A DNA stretch of 64,000 bases, taken from the NCBI GenBank assembly GCA_030651305.1, contig JAUSCI010000047.1, positions 1 through 64,000 of the forward strand, given 5' to 3'. The notes below the pieces were generated by a model that saw nothing but the letters and a program-made list of their open reading frames with translations, had not been told where the DNA came from and made no database searches. Positions 53,180 to 60,973 of this stretch are shown piece by piece. Position 1 is the first letter of the stretch. Each line of letters opens with the position of its first letter. A program made the translations under genes and the position numbers. The stretch comes from Sulfuritalea sp. (GTDB lineage Bacteria > Pseudomonadota > Gammaproteobacteria > Burkholderiales > Rhodocyclaceae).

Positions 53180-53542
53180 CTATTTGGCCGGCGGGCGCGG
53201 CGCGTTCTGCATGCGTCCCTTCATCCCCTCGCGATGCTCCTGGCGCTGCTCGCGGCGCTCTTCCATCTTCTCCTTGATCTGCGCCTTCTTCGCTTCGCAG
53301 GCCTTGGGATCGGCATCGCACTTCTTCTTAAACTCTTCGCGCCTGGCCTGATTTTCATCGCGCCGTTTCTCAACATTCTCCTTGATCTGTGCGCACTTCT
53401 CGGGATTGGCCTGGCAACGCTTTTCCTTCTCTTCGGCGCTGAGGCCGGGACCCTTGCCAGGACCCGCACCGGGCATTTGCGCCGCAGCGGCACAGACGCC
53501 CAGCGACAGCAACGATGCGACAAACAGTTGACGAACTTTCAT
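53180..53542 (-). CDS. Periplasmic Cys-containing helical protein
   Basis: 120 residues from ATG 53542 (MKVRQLFVASLLS), which has GGAG 8 nt upstream; ATG 53548 is too close to that site. Signal peptide ends at AAAAQ. The mature part is a charged helix with regularly spaced Cys (CQANPEKC, CDADPKAC), possibly disulfide-linked. No family assigned. The 183 bp between it and the OB-fold gene show nothing. Confidence 0.7.
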   Translation of the reverse strand: MKVRQLFVASLLSLGVCAAAAQMPGAGPGKGPGLSAEEKEKRCQANPEKCAQIKENVEKRRDENQARREEFKKKCDADPKACEAKKAQIKEKMEERREQRQEHREGMKGRMQNAPRPPAK

Positions 53543-53648
53543 TTGCATTTCTCCTCTCAGGTGAATGTGATCCAGCTACTTCCGCGATCGTACTCCTCGC
53601 CGGCAGGTGTTGTCTCGGCGGTCCCGCCGGCTTATAGTTCGCGACACG

Positions 53649-54740
53649 ATGAAAGCCCGCATTATCCCTATTGTCCATGCGCCCAATTCGATGCCGCAAG
53701 GCAGCCATGAGCTTGCGGCGCCGCTAGACGGCGAGCTGATCGACCGGCGCGACCGGCGCGTGCGCGACCTGCGCATCTCGGTCACCGACCGCTGCAATTT
53801 TCGTTGCGTGTACTGCATGCCGAAGGAGGTATTCGACCACGACTATGCCTTCCTGCCGCGCAGCAAACTGCTCTCCTTCGAGGAGATCGTCCGCATCGCG
53901 CGCATCTTCGTCGACCTGGGCGTCGAGAAAATCCGCATCACCGGCGGCGAGCCGCTGTTGCGCAGGCACATCGAGAACCTGATCGAACAACTGGCCAGGC
54001 TGCCGGTGGAACTGACGCTGACCACCAACGGCTCGCTGCTGGTGAAGAAAGCGCAAGCGCTCAAGGACGCCGGCCTCGGCCGCGTCACGGTCAGCCTCGA
54101 TAGCCTCGACGACGCCGTGTTCAAGCGCATGAACGATGTTGATTTCCCGGTCGGCGACGTGCTCGACGGCATCGCCGCCGCCGCTGCCGCCGGGCTGGCG
54201 CCGATCAAGGTGAATTGCGTGGTCAAGCGCGGCACCAACGACGACCAGATCCTGCCGCTGGCGCGCCACTTCCGCCACAGCGGCCACATCCTGCGCTTCA
54301 TCGAGTTCATGGATGTCGGCAGTTCCAACGGCTGGCGCATGGATGAGGTGCTACCCTCCGCCGACGTGATCGCGCGCATCGGCGAAGAATTTCCGCTGCA
54401 AGCCATCGATGCCAACTATGCCGGCGAAGTCGCCGGGCGCTGGCGCTACCAGGACGGTGCGGGCGAAATCGGCGTCATCTCCTCGGTGACGCAGGCGTTC
54501 TGCTCCAGCTGCACCCGCATCCGGCTGTCCACCGAAGGCCAGCTCTACACCTGCCTGTTCGCCCAGGGCGGCCACGACCTGCGCGACGCGCTGCGCAAGG
54601 GCGCCGGCAACGAACGGCTGCGGCGCCTCATCGCCTCGGTCTGGCGCGAACGCGATGACCGCTATTCGGAAATCCGCACCGCCGCCACCGCGCCGCCCGG
54701 CGGCCAGGGCAAGATCGAAATGTCCTACATAGGCGGCTAG
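53649..54740 (+). CDS. moaA: GTP 3',8-cyclase
   Basis: 363 residues from ATG 53649. Radical SAM cluster CNFRCVYC (~57-64), SAM motif [10 protein letters not shown], and the second cluster [18 protein letters not shown]. Ends in a C-terminal Gly-Gly (YIGG). First step of molybdopterin synthesis; that cofactor is also needed for the W-enzyme at 30518. Separated by 19 bp from moeA. Confidence 0.96.
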   Translation: MKARIIPIVHAPNSMPQGSHELAAPLDGELIDRRDRRVRDLRISVTDRCNFRCVYCMPKEVFDHDYAFLPRSKLLSFEEIVRIARIFVDLGVEKIRITGGEPLLRRHIENLIEQLARLPVELTLTTNGSLLVKKAQALKDAGLGRVTVSLDSLDDAVFKRMNDVDFPVGDVLDGIAAAAAAGLAPIKVNCVVKRGTNDDQILPLARHFRHSGHILRFIEFMDVGSSNGWRMDEVLPSADVIARIGEEFPLQAIDANYAGEVAGRWRYQDGAGEIGVISSVTQAFCSSCTRIRLSTEGQLYTCLFAQGGHDLRDALRKGAGNERLRRLIASVWRERDDRYSEIRTAATAPPGGQGKIEMSYIGG

Positions 54741-54759
54741 CCCCGCTGCGCGCCACGCC

Positions 54760-56055
54760 ATGACGTCCCTCCTCCAGACACTGTCCTGCGCCGACGACTA
54801 CGATCCGGAATCCCTGCCCGTCGATCGCGCCCGCGAGCTGATCCTCGACCTGACGGGCGCCGTCAGCGGCCATGAGCGAGTTCTGGTGCGCCAGGCGCTG
54901 GATCGCGTGCTGGCCGAGGATGTCATTTCGCCGATCGACGTGCCGGCCCACGACAACTCGGCCATGGACGGCTGGGCCGTGCGTTTCGGCGACCTCGCCG
55001 CGAGCGACGAAAATGCGGCCGAGACGCGCCTGAAGAACATCGGCACCGCCTTTGCCGGCAAGGCCTTCGCCGCAAGAGTCGGCGCTGGCGAGACGGTGAG
55101 GATCATGACCGGCGCCATCCTGCCGCAGGATGCCGACTGCGTGGTGATCCAGGAAGTGGCGCGGGTCGAGGGCGATGTCGTCGTCATCCCACCCGGCCAG
55201 CAGCGCGAGCAGAACACCCGCCGCGCCGGCGAGGACTTGCAGGCGGGCAAGCCGGCCATTGCCGCCGGCAAGAAGCTGCGCCCGGCGGAGATCGGCATCA
55301 TCGCCTCACTCGGTATCGGCGAAGTGACGGTGCGCCGCCGCGTGCGCGTCGCGCTGTTTTCCACCGGCGACGAGCTGTGCTCGATCGGTACGCCGCTGGC
55401 CTCCGGCCAGGTGTATGACAGCAACCGCTACACGCTATGGGGCATGCTCACCCGGCTCGGTTGCGAGGTCATCGACATGGGCGTGGTGAAGGACAATCCG
55501 GTCGCGCTCGAAGCGGCGTTTCGCCAAGCCGCCGACAGCAGCGACGCCATCATCACCAGCGGCGGCGTCTCGGTCGGCGAGGCCGATTTCATCAAGCAAC
55601 TGATGGCCCGGCTGGGCGAAGTCGCCTTCTGGAAAATCGCCATGAAACCCGGCCGCCCGATGGCCTTCGGCCGCATCCAGCCCGATGGTCCTGAGCGCCC
55701 CGGCGCCTGGCTCTTCGGCCTGCCGGGCAACCCGGTGGCGGTGATGGTCACCTTCTACCAGTTCGTGCGGCCGGCGATCCTGAAGCTGGCCGGCGTCGAC
55801 CCCGTGCCGCCCTTTCCGGAATTTCCCGCGCGCTGCACGGAGGCCATGAAGAAGAGTCGCGGCCGGACCGAATTCCAGCGCGGCATCCTGTTCCAGGAAA
55901 ACGGCGAGTGGTGCGTGCGCCCCACCGGCGCGCAGGGCTCCGGCGTACTGCGCTCGATGGCCGAAGCCGACTGCTTCATCGTCCTCGAACACGAGCGCGA
56001 AAAAGTCGGCGCCGGCGATACGGTGAATGTGCAGCTGATGAACGGGCTGGTGTAG
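54760..56055 (+). CDS. moeA: Molybdopterin molybdenumtransferase
   Basis: 431 residues. Conserved DNSAMDGWAVR, IMTGAILPQDAD, YDSNRY, TSGGVSVGEADF and GLPGNPVAVMVTF are intact. Inserts Mo (or W) into adenylated molybdopterin. Its stop is 15 bp before the degenerate intI-end copy that begins the integron region. Confidence 0.96.
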   Translation: MTSLLQTLSCADDYDPESLPVDRARELILDLTGAVSGHERVLVRQALDRVLAEDVISPIDVPAHDNSAMDGWAVRFGDLAASDENAAETRLKNIGTAFAGKAFAARVGAGETVRIMTGAILPQDADCVVIQEVARVEGDVVVIPPGQQREQNTRRAGEDLQAGKPAIAAGKKLRPAEIGIIASLGIGEVTVRRRVRVALFSTGDELCSIGTPLASGQVYDSNRYTLWGMLTRLGCEVIDMGVVKDNPVALEAAFRQAADSSDAIITSGGVSVGEADFIKQLMARLGEVAFWKIAMKPGRPMAFGRIQPDGPERPGAWLFGLPGNPVAVMVTFYQFVRPAILKLAGVDPVPPFPEFPARCTEAMKKSRGRTEFQRGILFQENGEWCVRPTGAQGSGVLRSMAEADCFIVLEHEREKVGAGDTVNVQLMNGLV

Positions 56056-56069
56056 GGCCGGGCCGCTCC

Positions 56070-56105
56070 ACGTTCGTGAAGCAGTGCTTCATGCCAGCCC
56101 CATCG
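56070..56105 (-). repeat. Degenerate copy of the intI 3' end plus palindrome
   Basis: On the reverse strand GATGGGGCTGGCATGAAGCA and the following TGCTTCACGAACG match the real intI end (GATGGAGCTGACGTGAAGCA, 56865-56890) with three or so changes. Both copies include the palindrome GTGAAGCAGTGCTTCAC or a one-base variant. It borders the attC of the toxin-antitoxin cassette. Confidence 0.7.
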
Positions 56106-56184
56106 TAGAGGCGACCGGCGCTGCGCGGCTTCATCACGCTGCGTCCAGAGAGCGAAGCGAACGGGGTCGACCGCACGGTTGGGC
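56098..56184 (-). other. attC of the toxin-antitoxin cassette
   Basis: On the reverse strand it starts with GCCCAAC (56184-56178), contains the same arms as array attC2 (GGTCGACCCCGTTCGCTTCG; GAAGCCGCGCAGCGCCGGT), and ends at GATGGGG instead of GTTRRRY. GWT is the known secondary-site pattern for integron integrases, so the cassette seems joined to a non-attI site. Confidence 0.85.
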
Positions 56185-56211
56185 GTCACTGGTCGAAGTG
56201 ACAACGGCGTA

Positions 56212-56505
56212 CTACTTCCGATGCGCCCAGTAGCCTGGGCGCCGCCGATGATGTGCGACGGCAAGGATTCGAAGCTCCTCTGCGGTGACCTGATAGATGA
56301 TGCTGTATGGGAATCGACGGAGGAGATACCGCCGACGAGTTCCACGAAATACAGCGCCGAGCTGAGGATTGGCAAAAACGAACTTGGCCGTTCGTTCAAA
56401 CTCAGCCACAAATGCGAGGCCAAGCTCAGCATTGGCTTTCAGCGTATAGAACGCGGCCGCATCGTGCAGTTCGGCGAGCGCCAGCGGATCAACGACGAGC
56501 TTCAC
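56212..56505 (-). CDS. RelE/ParE-family toxin
   Basis: 97 residues from GTG 56505, which overlaps the antitoxin stop as GTGA. ParE/RelE fold with PLALAELHDAAAFYTLKAN, RTAKFVFANPQLG and RRYLLRRFPYSIIYQV, ending AVAHHRRRPGYW, the common HxxRxPxYW end. Either ribosome-dependent cleavage or gyrase poisoning is possible. Stop is 28 bp before its attC. Confidence 0.92.
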   Translation of the reverse strand: MKLVVDPLALAELHDAAAFYTLKANAELGLAFVAEFERTAKFVFANPQLGAVFRGTRRRYLLRRFPYSIIYQVTAEELRILAVAHHRRRPGYWAHRK

Positions 56506-56726
56506 TTCAGCGATGCGCGTACATGGGCAAGTGCGTCAGCAATTGGAATGGTCTGTACCGCGCCACTCTCAATGTCAGCGATTCTGCGCTCTGTTTCGGC
56601 GGCCCACGCTTCCTCAATCTCGGCATCTTCGTCAAGACTGGCAAGCAATACCTGGGCGAAAGCTGCGCGTTCACTGGCTGTTAGTTGCAGAGCTTCGGCT
56701 TCGAGCAATTCGAGCTGATTTCCCAT
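56502..56726 (-). CDS. Addiction-module antitoxin (TIGR02574-like)
   Basis: 74 residues from ATG 56726 with GGAGG 8 nt upstream. The sequence LEAEALQLTASERAAFAQVLLASLD and the EEAWAAETERRIADIESG core match the small helical addiction-module component family, usually paired with a RelE/ParE toxin. An upstream in-frame extension runs through the intI relic and is not coding. As a cassette it likely has its own promoter (TACAAT-like -10 at about 56760). Confidence 0.88.
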   Translation of the reverse strand: MGNQLELLEAEALQLTASERAAFAQVLLASLDEDAEIEEAWAAETERRIADIESGAVQTIPIADALAHVRASLK

Positions 56727-56759
56727 GGCTAGTGCCTCCGTAGAGATGATAGGGATTGT

Positions 56760-56875
56760 ACCGCGAGCCCGATGTCGAGTGATGGTGATGTCCAGCCTGT
56801 CGCTGGGACTGACCACTCCTCGGTCCAGGGCTCGCTCGACACGGCTCGCCCGCTCGTCGTTCGTGAAGCAGTGCT
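56760..56875 (-). pseudogene. Relic of an integrase 3' end
   Basis: In reverse translation DRGVVSPSDRLDIT corresponds to the intI C-terminus [14 protein letters not shown], and the DNA CGAGGAGTG-TCAG-CCCA-CGACA is nearly identical over ~32 bp. It lies between intI and the antitoxin gene and is followed towards intI by the palindromic GTGAAGCAGTGCTTCAC (56862-56878). Confidence 0.65.
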
Positions 56876-57877
56876 TCACGTCAGCTCCATCTTGTCGATG
56901 GGGCTGAGCACTCCTCGCCCACCGCGATTGAGGACGTGGGTGTAGATCATGGTGGTCTTGACGTCGGCATGGCCCAGCAGTTCCTGCACCGTGCGGATGT
57001 CGTAGCCGCCCTCCAGCAAACAAGTTGCGAAACTATGGCGCAAGGTATGTGGAGTGGCCGGCTTGTCGATGCCGGCGGCGCGCACCGCCGTCTTGATCGC
57101 GCGCTGCACGCACTGATCCTGCACGTGATGGCGGCGCACCTGGCCCGAGCGCGGATCAACCGACAACGCGGCCGAGGGAAACACGTACTGCCACATCCAT
57201 TCCCGGCCCGCCGCCGGATACTTGCGATCCAGCGCGTAGGGCAGATACACCTCGCCATGGCCGGCGGCCAGATCCTGCCGATGCAGTTCGCGTATCCGCT
57301 CAAGGTGCTCGCGCAAGGCGGGCACCAGGCTGGTTGGCAGCATCGTCACCCGATCCTTGGCGCCCTTGCCGTCCCGAACCAGGATTTCGCCGCGCTCGAA
57401 AATCACATCCTTCACCCGCAAGCGCAGACATTCCATGATGCGCAGGCCAGTGCCATAAAGCAGCCGGGCGATCAGGCCGTGGCTACCCTCCAGCCTGGCC
57501 AGAACAGAATGAACCTCGGCGCCGGTCAGCACCACCGGCAACCGCTTGGGAGTCTTGGCCGCCTCAACATCGTCGAGCCAAGGCAACTCGACTTCAAGTA
57601 CTTCGCGATAAAGGAACAACAGCGCACTCTTCGCCTGGTTCTGGGTCGAGGCCGCGACCCGGCCCGCCACGGCGAGATGGGTCAGGAATTCCTGCACCTC
57701 GGTCGCCCCCATGTCCCGCGGGTGGCGCTTGCCAAAATGCCGGATAAATCGTTTAATCCAATCCACGTAAGCCTGCTCGGTGCGAATGCTGTAATGCTTG
57801 AAGCGAATTCGCCCGCGCACCTGCTCCAAAAGACGTGGCGCCGACCCCGGCTCAGCGTGTGATGGAATTGAAGACAT
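56876..57877 (-). CDS. intI: Integron integrase
   Basis: 333 residues from ATG 57877, preceded by GGAG at 6 nt; GTG 57889 is an alternative. Tyrosine recombinase with Arg146, His277, Arg280, His303 and Tyr312, the same numbers as in IntI1. The integron-specific insertion between the two conserved boxes is present ([20 protein letters not shown]). It catalyses attI x attC and attC x attC recombination. Divergent from the cassettes, with a LexA-like box 58 bp upstream. The gene looks intact, so it is probably active. Confidence 0.96.
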   Translation of the reverse strand: MSSIPSHAEPGSAPRLLEQVRGRIRFKHYSIRTEQAYVDWIKRFIRHFGKRHPRDMGATEVQEFLTHLAVAGRVAASTQNQAKSALLFLYREVLEVELPWLDDVEAAKTPKRLPVVLTGAEVHSVLARLEGSHGLIARLLYGTGLRIMECLRLRVKDVIFERGEILVRDGKGAKDRVTMLPTSLVPALREHLERIRELHRQDLAAGHGEVYLPYALDRKYPAAGREWMWQYVFPSAALSVDPRSGQVRRHHVQDQCVQRAIKTAVRAAGIDKPATPHTLRHSFATCLLEGGYDIRTVQELLGHADVKTTMIYTHVLNRGGRGVLSPIDKMELT

Positions 57878-58026
57878 TTTAGGCTCCACTAAATTTCAGC
57901 AAGGCACTGATGAAGTTCAGAATAGCACGGATTGCTGGTTTTATATACAGCCTATTTGATGGGTTGTTTTCCGTCATGATGGAAAGCATTCCGTCATTTA
58001 GGTGCCACACTTAACGTTAGGCATCT
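57878..58026 (+). other. attI site and intI/cassette promoter region
   Basis: Core GTTAGGC at 58016-58022 (exchange after G58016). TTCCGTCAT occurs twice, at 57969-57977 and 57989-57997, exactly 20 bp apart, in the place of the IntI-binding direct repeats of attI1. A possible Pc promoter is TTGAAG (57868) with TAAATT (57890), 16-bp spacing; weak. Cassette 1 starts at T58017. Confidence 0.85.
57935..57950. promoter_or_regulatory. lexA box: LexA-like operator in the intI promoter region
   Basis: CTGGTTTTATATACAG fits the CTG-N10-CAG LexA consensus CTGTATATATATACAG at 13 of 16 positions. It is 58-73 bp upstream of the intI ATG. SOS induction of intI through a LexA box is known for class 1 and Vibrio integrons. 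Confidence 0.75.
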
Positions 58027-58380
58027 ATGAACTGGCACGCGCTCATTGCGAATACCGCGGGGGTCGGAGCTGTCGCATTCGTCTGGTGGTTTGGACTTTC
58101 CAAGGCCAACGGGCCTCTCCCGGCAGACTTCACGATTCAGCTTGTGATCTGGAGCATCTTGTATGGCGGGGGGTTCTTTCTGTACGGGTTTTCTTCAGCA
58201 AAGTCCGAGGCGAGTTCGCCATGGCTTCGCTACGGATGCGCAGGGCTATTGCTCATACCATTTGGATTCGGCCTCGTCTTCGTATTCGGGGGCCGTTGGC
58301 TTGCCGTCATTGGCGGAACCATAGCGGCGGCAAGTCTTTTCCTTATCAACTCTATTCCAACGAACCGTCGCAATGCCTAA
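58027..58380 (+). CDS. Cassette 1: membrane protein of unknown function
   Basis: 117 residues with about four hydrophobic helices (~5-24, 36-58, 66-88, 92-110). No family recognised. The first cassette after attI, so most exposed to any Pc promoter. Starts 11 bp after the exchange point; no clear ribosome site (AGGCATCT). The TAA stop is inside the inverse core GCCTAAC of attC1. Confidence 0.7.
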   Translation: MNWHALIANTAGVGAVAFVWWFGLSKANGPLPADFTIQLVIWSILYGGGFFLYGFSSAKSEASSPWLRYGCAGLLLIPFGFGLVFVFGGRWLAVIGGTIAAASLFLINSIPTNRRNA

Positions 58381-58443
58381 CCCATCCATCAACACGGACG
58401 CGGGCGATGAAGCCGCGCCAGCCGGTTATGTTAGACGTTAGAC
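58375..58443 (+). other. attC1
   Basis: 69 nt. Inverse core GCCTAAC (complements the attI core GTTAGGC), arms CGGACGCGGGCGATGAAGCC and GCGCCAGCCGGTTA, core GTTAGAC. The core is preceded by an identical GTTAGAC, giving a tandem pair at 58430-58443. Confidence 0.93.
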
Positions 58444-58480
58444 GGCGAATGAGCCGCTGCACCGTATCAGAGGAGGAAAC

Positions 58481-58870
58481 ATGAGCACTAGTCGTTCTGA
58501 ACTTGAGCGAATAGCACAAAGTGACGCCGATCCACAAGTTCGGATTGCGGCAGTGCAGCGACTCTCACCTAATGACAGTAGGTCGGAGCTGGAACGCATA
58601 GCGCGATCTGACTCAGACCCTCGCGTCCGAATTGCGGCGGTCCAGCAATTGCAGCCTACGGCTCGCTCCGCAGGGCCAACAGTAGCCTATTGCGCGTGGT
58701 GCGGAGCGATCCCAGGCAACATCTCGAATTGCCCGTGCGGCCGAAACGGAGTACACAATTTTAGAGAAGGTAGCGGCCCAGTCTATTGCGCTTGGTGCGG
58801 TGCGACGCCCGGCGAGCCGACCAAATGCCCTCGCGGCCAGGCAGGTGTTCACAATTTCAAGGCGGGATAA
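58481..58870 (+). CDS. Cassette 2: duplicated HEAT-like and zinc-ribbon protein
   Basis: 129 residues from ATG 58481, GAGGAGG upstream. Two near-identical 29-residue repeats (SRSELERIAQSDADPQVRIA and so on; LERIA-S-DP-VRIAAVQ-L) that resemble single HEAT motifs are followed by two YCAWCGAxPG...C...GVHNF zinc-ribbon-like modules. The second ribbon lacks one Cys (CPRG versus CPCG). Function unknown; likely a protein-binding adaptor. Confidence 0.8.
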   Translation: MSTSRSELERIAQSDADPQVRIAAVQRLSPNDSRSELERIARSDSDPRVRIAAVQQLQPTARSAGPTVAYCAWCGAIPGNISNCPCGRNGVHNFREGSGPVYCAWCGATPGEPTKCPRGQAGVHNFKAG

Positions 58871-58887
58871 CATGGCAGAGTCGCCGT

Positions 58888-58973
58888 CTAACCCTGCGGT
58901 CGACCCCGTTCGCTTCGCTCTCTGGACGCTGCGCGATGAAGCCGCGCAGCGCCGGTCACCTTGAACGTTCGGC
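58888..58973 (+). other. attC2
   Basis: 86 nt. GTCTAAC at start (complement of GTTAGAC), long arm CCTGCGGTCGACCCCGTTCG, shared arms, core GTTCGGC at 58967-58973. Confidence 0.93.
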
Positions 58974-58988
58974 ATCAGGGAGCCCCCA

Positions 58989-59441
58989 GTGAATTCAACA
59001 GTGTTCTGGACGGTGGTGACCGGCGTTATCACATTTGTGGTCGGTCAGCTAATCGTCAAGCTCGTAATCGAGCCGGTTCAGGAGCTTAAACGAACCATTG
59101 GGCAAATATCCCATTCGCTCATCGAGCATGCGAACGTCTATCAGAATCCAGGCCTTCGTTCTGAAGAAATACAATCGGAAACGTCGACTCACCTGCGACG
59201 ACTGTCTTCTCAGCTTCAGGCGCATCTATATCTTGTTCCCGCATACTCAATTACGGCTTGGGTATTTCGCCTGCCATCGAAGGGCGCGCTCCTTGAAGCC
59301 TCGAAGTGCCTTATCGGCCTTTCCAATAGCGTGTTCAGGGACTCTGGGAACGCAATGGAGTACAACTTTAGGCGCGCTGAAAAAATCGCTGACTCGCTTG
59401 GTATCTATGTGGCCGAAGGCGACAGATGGCCCAAGGAGTGA
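58989..59441 (+). CDS. Cassette 3: single-pass membrane protein
   Basis: 150 residues from GTG 58989 (AGGGAG 7 nt upstream). One N-terminal helix (FWTVVTGVITFVVGQLIVKLV), then a soluble helical domain rich in polar residues. No family recognised; similar anchor-plus-helix designs are common in cassette proteins. Confidence 0.7.
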   Translation: MNSTVFWTVVTGVITFVVGQLIVKLVIEPVQELKRTIGQISHSLIEHANVYQNPGLRSEEIQSETSTHLRRLSSQLQAHLYLVPAYSITAWVFRLPSKGALLEASKCLIGLSNSVFRDSGNAMEYNFRRAEKIADSLGIYVAEGDRWPKE

Positions 59442-59448
59442 GATAGAT

Positions 59449-59518
59449 GCCGAACCCATCATTCCACCGGACGCTGCGCGATGAAGCCGCGCAGCGCCGG
59501 TGAATTCAAACGTTGGGC
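59449..59518 (+). other. attC3
   Basis: 70 nt. GCCGAAC (complement of GTTCGGC), arms CGGACGCTGCGCGATGAAGCC and GCGCAGCGCCGGTGAA, core GTTGGGC. Confidence 0.93.
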
Positions 59519-59519
59519 A

Positions 59520-59774
59520 TCATGAGTCATCCACCTCACGCGGCAGCACCCAGATGCAATCACCTTCCGTTGAGTAGCAGGCGTAGAACAACCAGCCAGC
59601 CGCCTCAAGGGCTTCCGCGCTCATCGTGGCGTCTTCCGGTTCGACGTACTGCGCATAGTCACCACAGCCTTCCAGGTATTCCCTGGAAAACGCTATCGCC
59701 ATGTCCGCTGTCGAAAACAGGTGTGCTTCCGTGTCCGTGTGCCGGCCGTCAATCATCGCTACGTAAATCGTCAT
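59520..59774 (-). CDS. Cassette 4: reverse-oriented small protein
   Basis: 84 residues from ATG 59774 (MTIYVAMIDGRHTDTEAH), with AAAGGAA 7 nt upstream. A compact alpha/beta sequence, ending in WVLPREVDDS; family unknown but such proteins are frequent in cassettes. The stop is 1 bp from the core of attC3. It opposes array transcription and needs its own promoter. Confidence 0.75.
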   Translation of the reverse strand: MTIYVAMIDGRHTDTEAHLFSTADMAIAFSREYLEGCGDYAQYVEPEDATMSAEALEAAGWLFYACYSTEGDCIWVLPREVDDS

Positions 59775-59805
59775 TGCCGTTCCTTTCTTCGTTTCAGGCC
59801 GTGAG

Positions 59806-59874
59806 GCCCAACCCACGCTTCGAGCGGACTGGCGCGATAAACCTTGCGCCAGCCCCTCAAGCTATACGTTATGC
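59806..59874 (+). other. attC4
   Basis: 69 nt. GCCCAAC (complement of GTTGGGC), arms CTGGCGCGATAAACCTTGCG, CCAGCCCC, core GTTATGC at 59868-59874; it belongs to a second arm type. Confidence 0.9.
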
Positions 59875-59963
59875 CTTACTTTCGATGCGCGTATTGCAGC
59901 TCCCGTGTAGCCGAAAACATATCCTGAATAGAGTAACGCAGTAAATGACAGGAGCAATTGCCA

Positions 59964-60551
59964 ATGGGCGCTGATGAACTCCAACGTTTGGCTAGCATCC
60001 TCCGTTGGGTCGGCTTGATCGTTACGGCTTTGGGTGTCGTCCTTACGTTCGGTAGCCACTACATCGCGGACAAATTGCTCGTCGTTCAACGCGCCGACAA
60101 AATTCAAGCGCAAGAGCGACTCAAGACTACGGAAATCGAACTCGAACAAACAAAGCTCAAGACCGCAGAACTGACCAAGCGCCTCGCGCCCAGAACTCTC
60201 ACTACCGAGCAACGTGACCGATTCATTACCTTTCTCGGTAAAACCGCTAAAGGCCCGGTTGCGGTTGAGCACTCGGGACTGGTGGCCGAAACCATCACTT
60301 TCACGGAAGAAATACGGGCGCTGCTTGAAGCATCTGGCTTTACCATTTCCGCCTATAACATGCCGCTCGGGTACATGATAAAAGCGCCGGAGCCATGGTT
60401 TGTAGCCATCATCATTGGTTCCGGAAAGCCGCCCCCCTACGCCGAACGCCTCTTGCTCGCATTCAAGGAAATTGACATTGATGCCATTGTCACGGACGGA
60501 AAAGACATCGCAAGTCCAGGCGAAGTTAAAGTGTATGTTGGCGCTAAGTAG
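59964..60551 (+). CDS. Cassette 5: membrane-anchored protein with coiled coil
   Basis: 195 residues from ATG 59964 with AGGAG 9 nt upstream. One membrane helix (~15-35), a coiled coil (~40-75; RADKIQAQERLKTTEIELEQ), and a C-terminal soluble domain (AIIIGSGKPPPYAERLLLAF). No family recognised. Confidence 0.75.
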   Translation: MGADELQRLASILRWVGLIVTALGVVLTFGSHYIADKLLVVQRADKIQAQERLKTTEIELEQTKLKTAELTKRLAPRTLTTEQRDRFITFLGKTAKGPVAVEHSGLVAETITFTEEIRALLEASGFTISAYNMPLGYMIKAPEPWFVAIIIGSGKPPPYAERLLLAFKEIDIDAIVTDGKDIASPGEVKVYVGAK

Positions 60552-60560
60552 CACCGCAAG

Positions 60561-60647
60561 GCATAACATGGCGCTCAACCTCGCTCCCTTCGGTCGCTGG
60601 ACGCTGCGCGATGAAGCCGCGCAGCGCCGGTTAGCTCTACGTTGGGG
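60561..60647 (+). other. attC5
   Basis: 87 nt. GCATAAC (complement of GTTATGC), arm CTCGCTCCCTTCGGTCGCTGG, core GTTGGGG at 60641-60647. The reverse-strand gene of cassette 6 reads into it. Confidence 0.93.
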
Positions 60648-60973
60648 GCTTTGCTTGAGCGCGAAAATTCCCCGCACTCATCGCCACCGCAAACACCCGG
60701 TTGCTTCCATCTTCCTTGGTCGCATTCCTCGCCCTCGTCAGATATGCCGCCAACAAAAACAGGAGGGTGTCTCACGCACCAACCTTCATCGTCAACCCAA
60801 TGCCCTGACTCACGCGGCCCCGGCTCATACGCTGGCCGGAAGAACGTACAGAAAACGCACTTCCCTTCGTAGTCGCGTATTGTGGCGTCATCAATAATCG
60901 CCCCCAACCCGGCGCTCAACGCGGACGCTGCGCCCGTGGTCGTCTCGGCGGTTTTCGTGTTCTCATCGCTCAT
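60575..60973 (-). CDS. Cassette 6: reverse-oriented Cys-rich protein running into attC5
   Basis: 132 residues from ATG 60973. Core (residues 36-103) has CVFC, a GWCVRHPP segment, CDQ and CGGDECGEF, a zinc-ribbon-like pattern. The last ~22 residues (NVELTGAARLHRAASS) are attC5 read on the reverse strand, so the natural end may have been earlier. Its start codon lies inside attC6's enlarged loop. Confidence 0.7.
   Translation of the reverse strand: MSDENTKTAETTTGAASALSAGLGAIIDDATIRDYEGKCVFCTFFRPAYEPGPRESGHWVDDEGWCVRHPPVFVGGISDEGEECDQGRWKQPGVCGGDECGEFSRSSKAPNVELTGAARLHRAASSDRRERG

Noticed and set aside
56502-57023. Extended reverse-strand frame joining intI sequence to the antitoxin
   Set aside because: It begins inside intI out of its reading frame; the antitoxin has its own ATG with GGAGG at 56726.
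59862-60677. Reverse frame over cassette 5 (271 codons)
   Set aside because: It overlaps a forward gene with a good ribosome site and spans two attC sites; its start reads through attC5.
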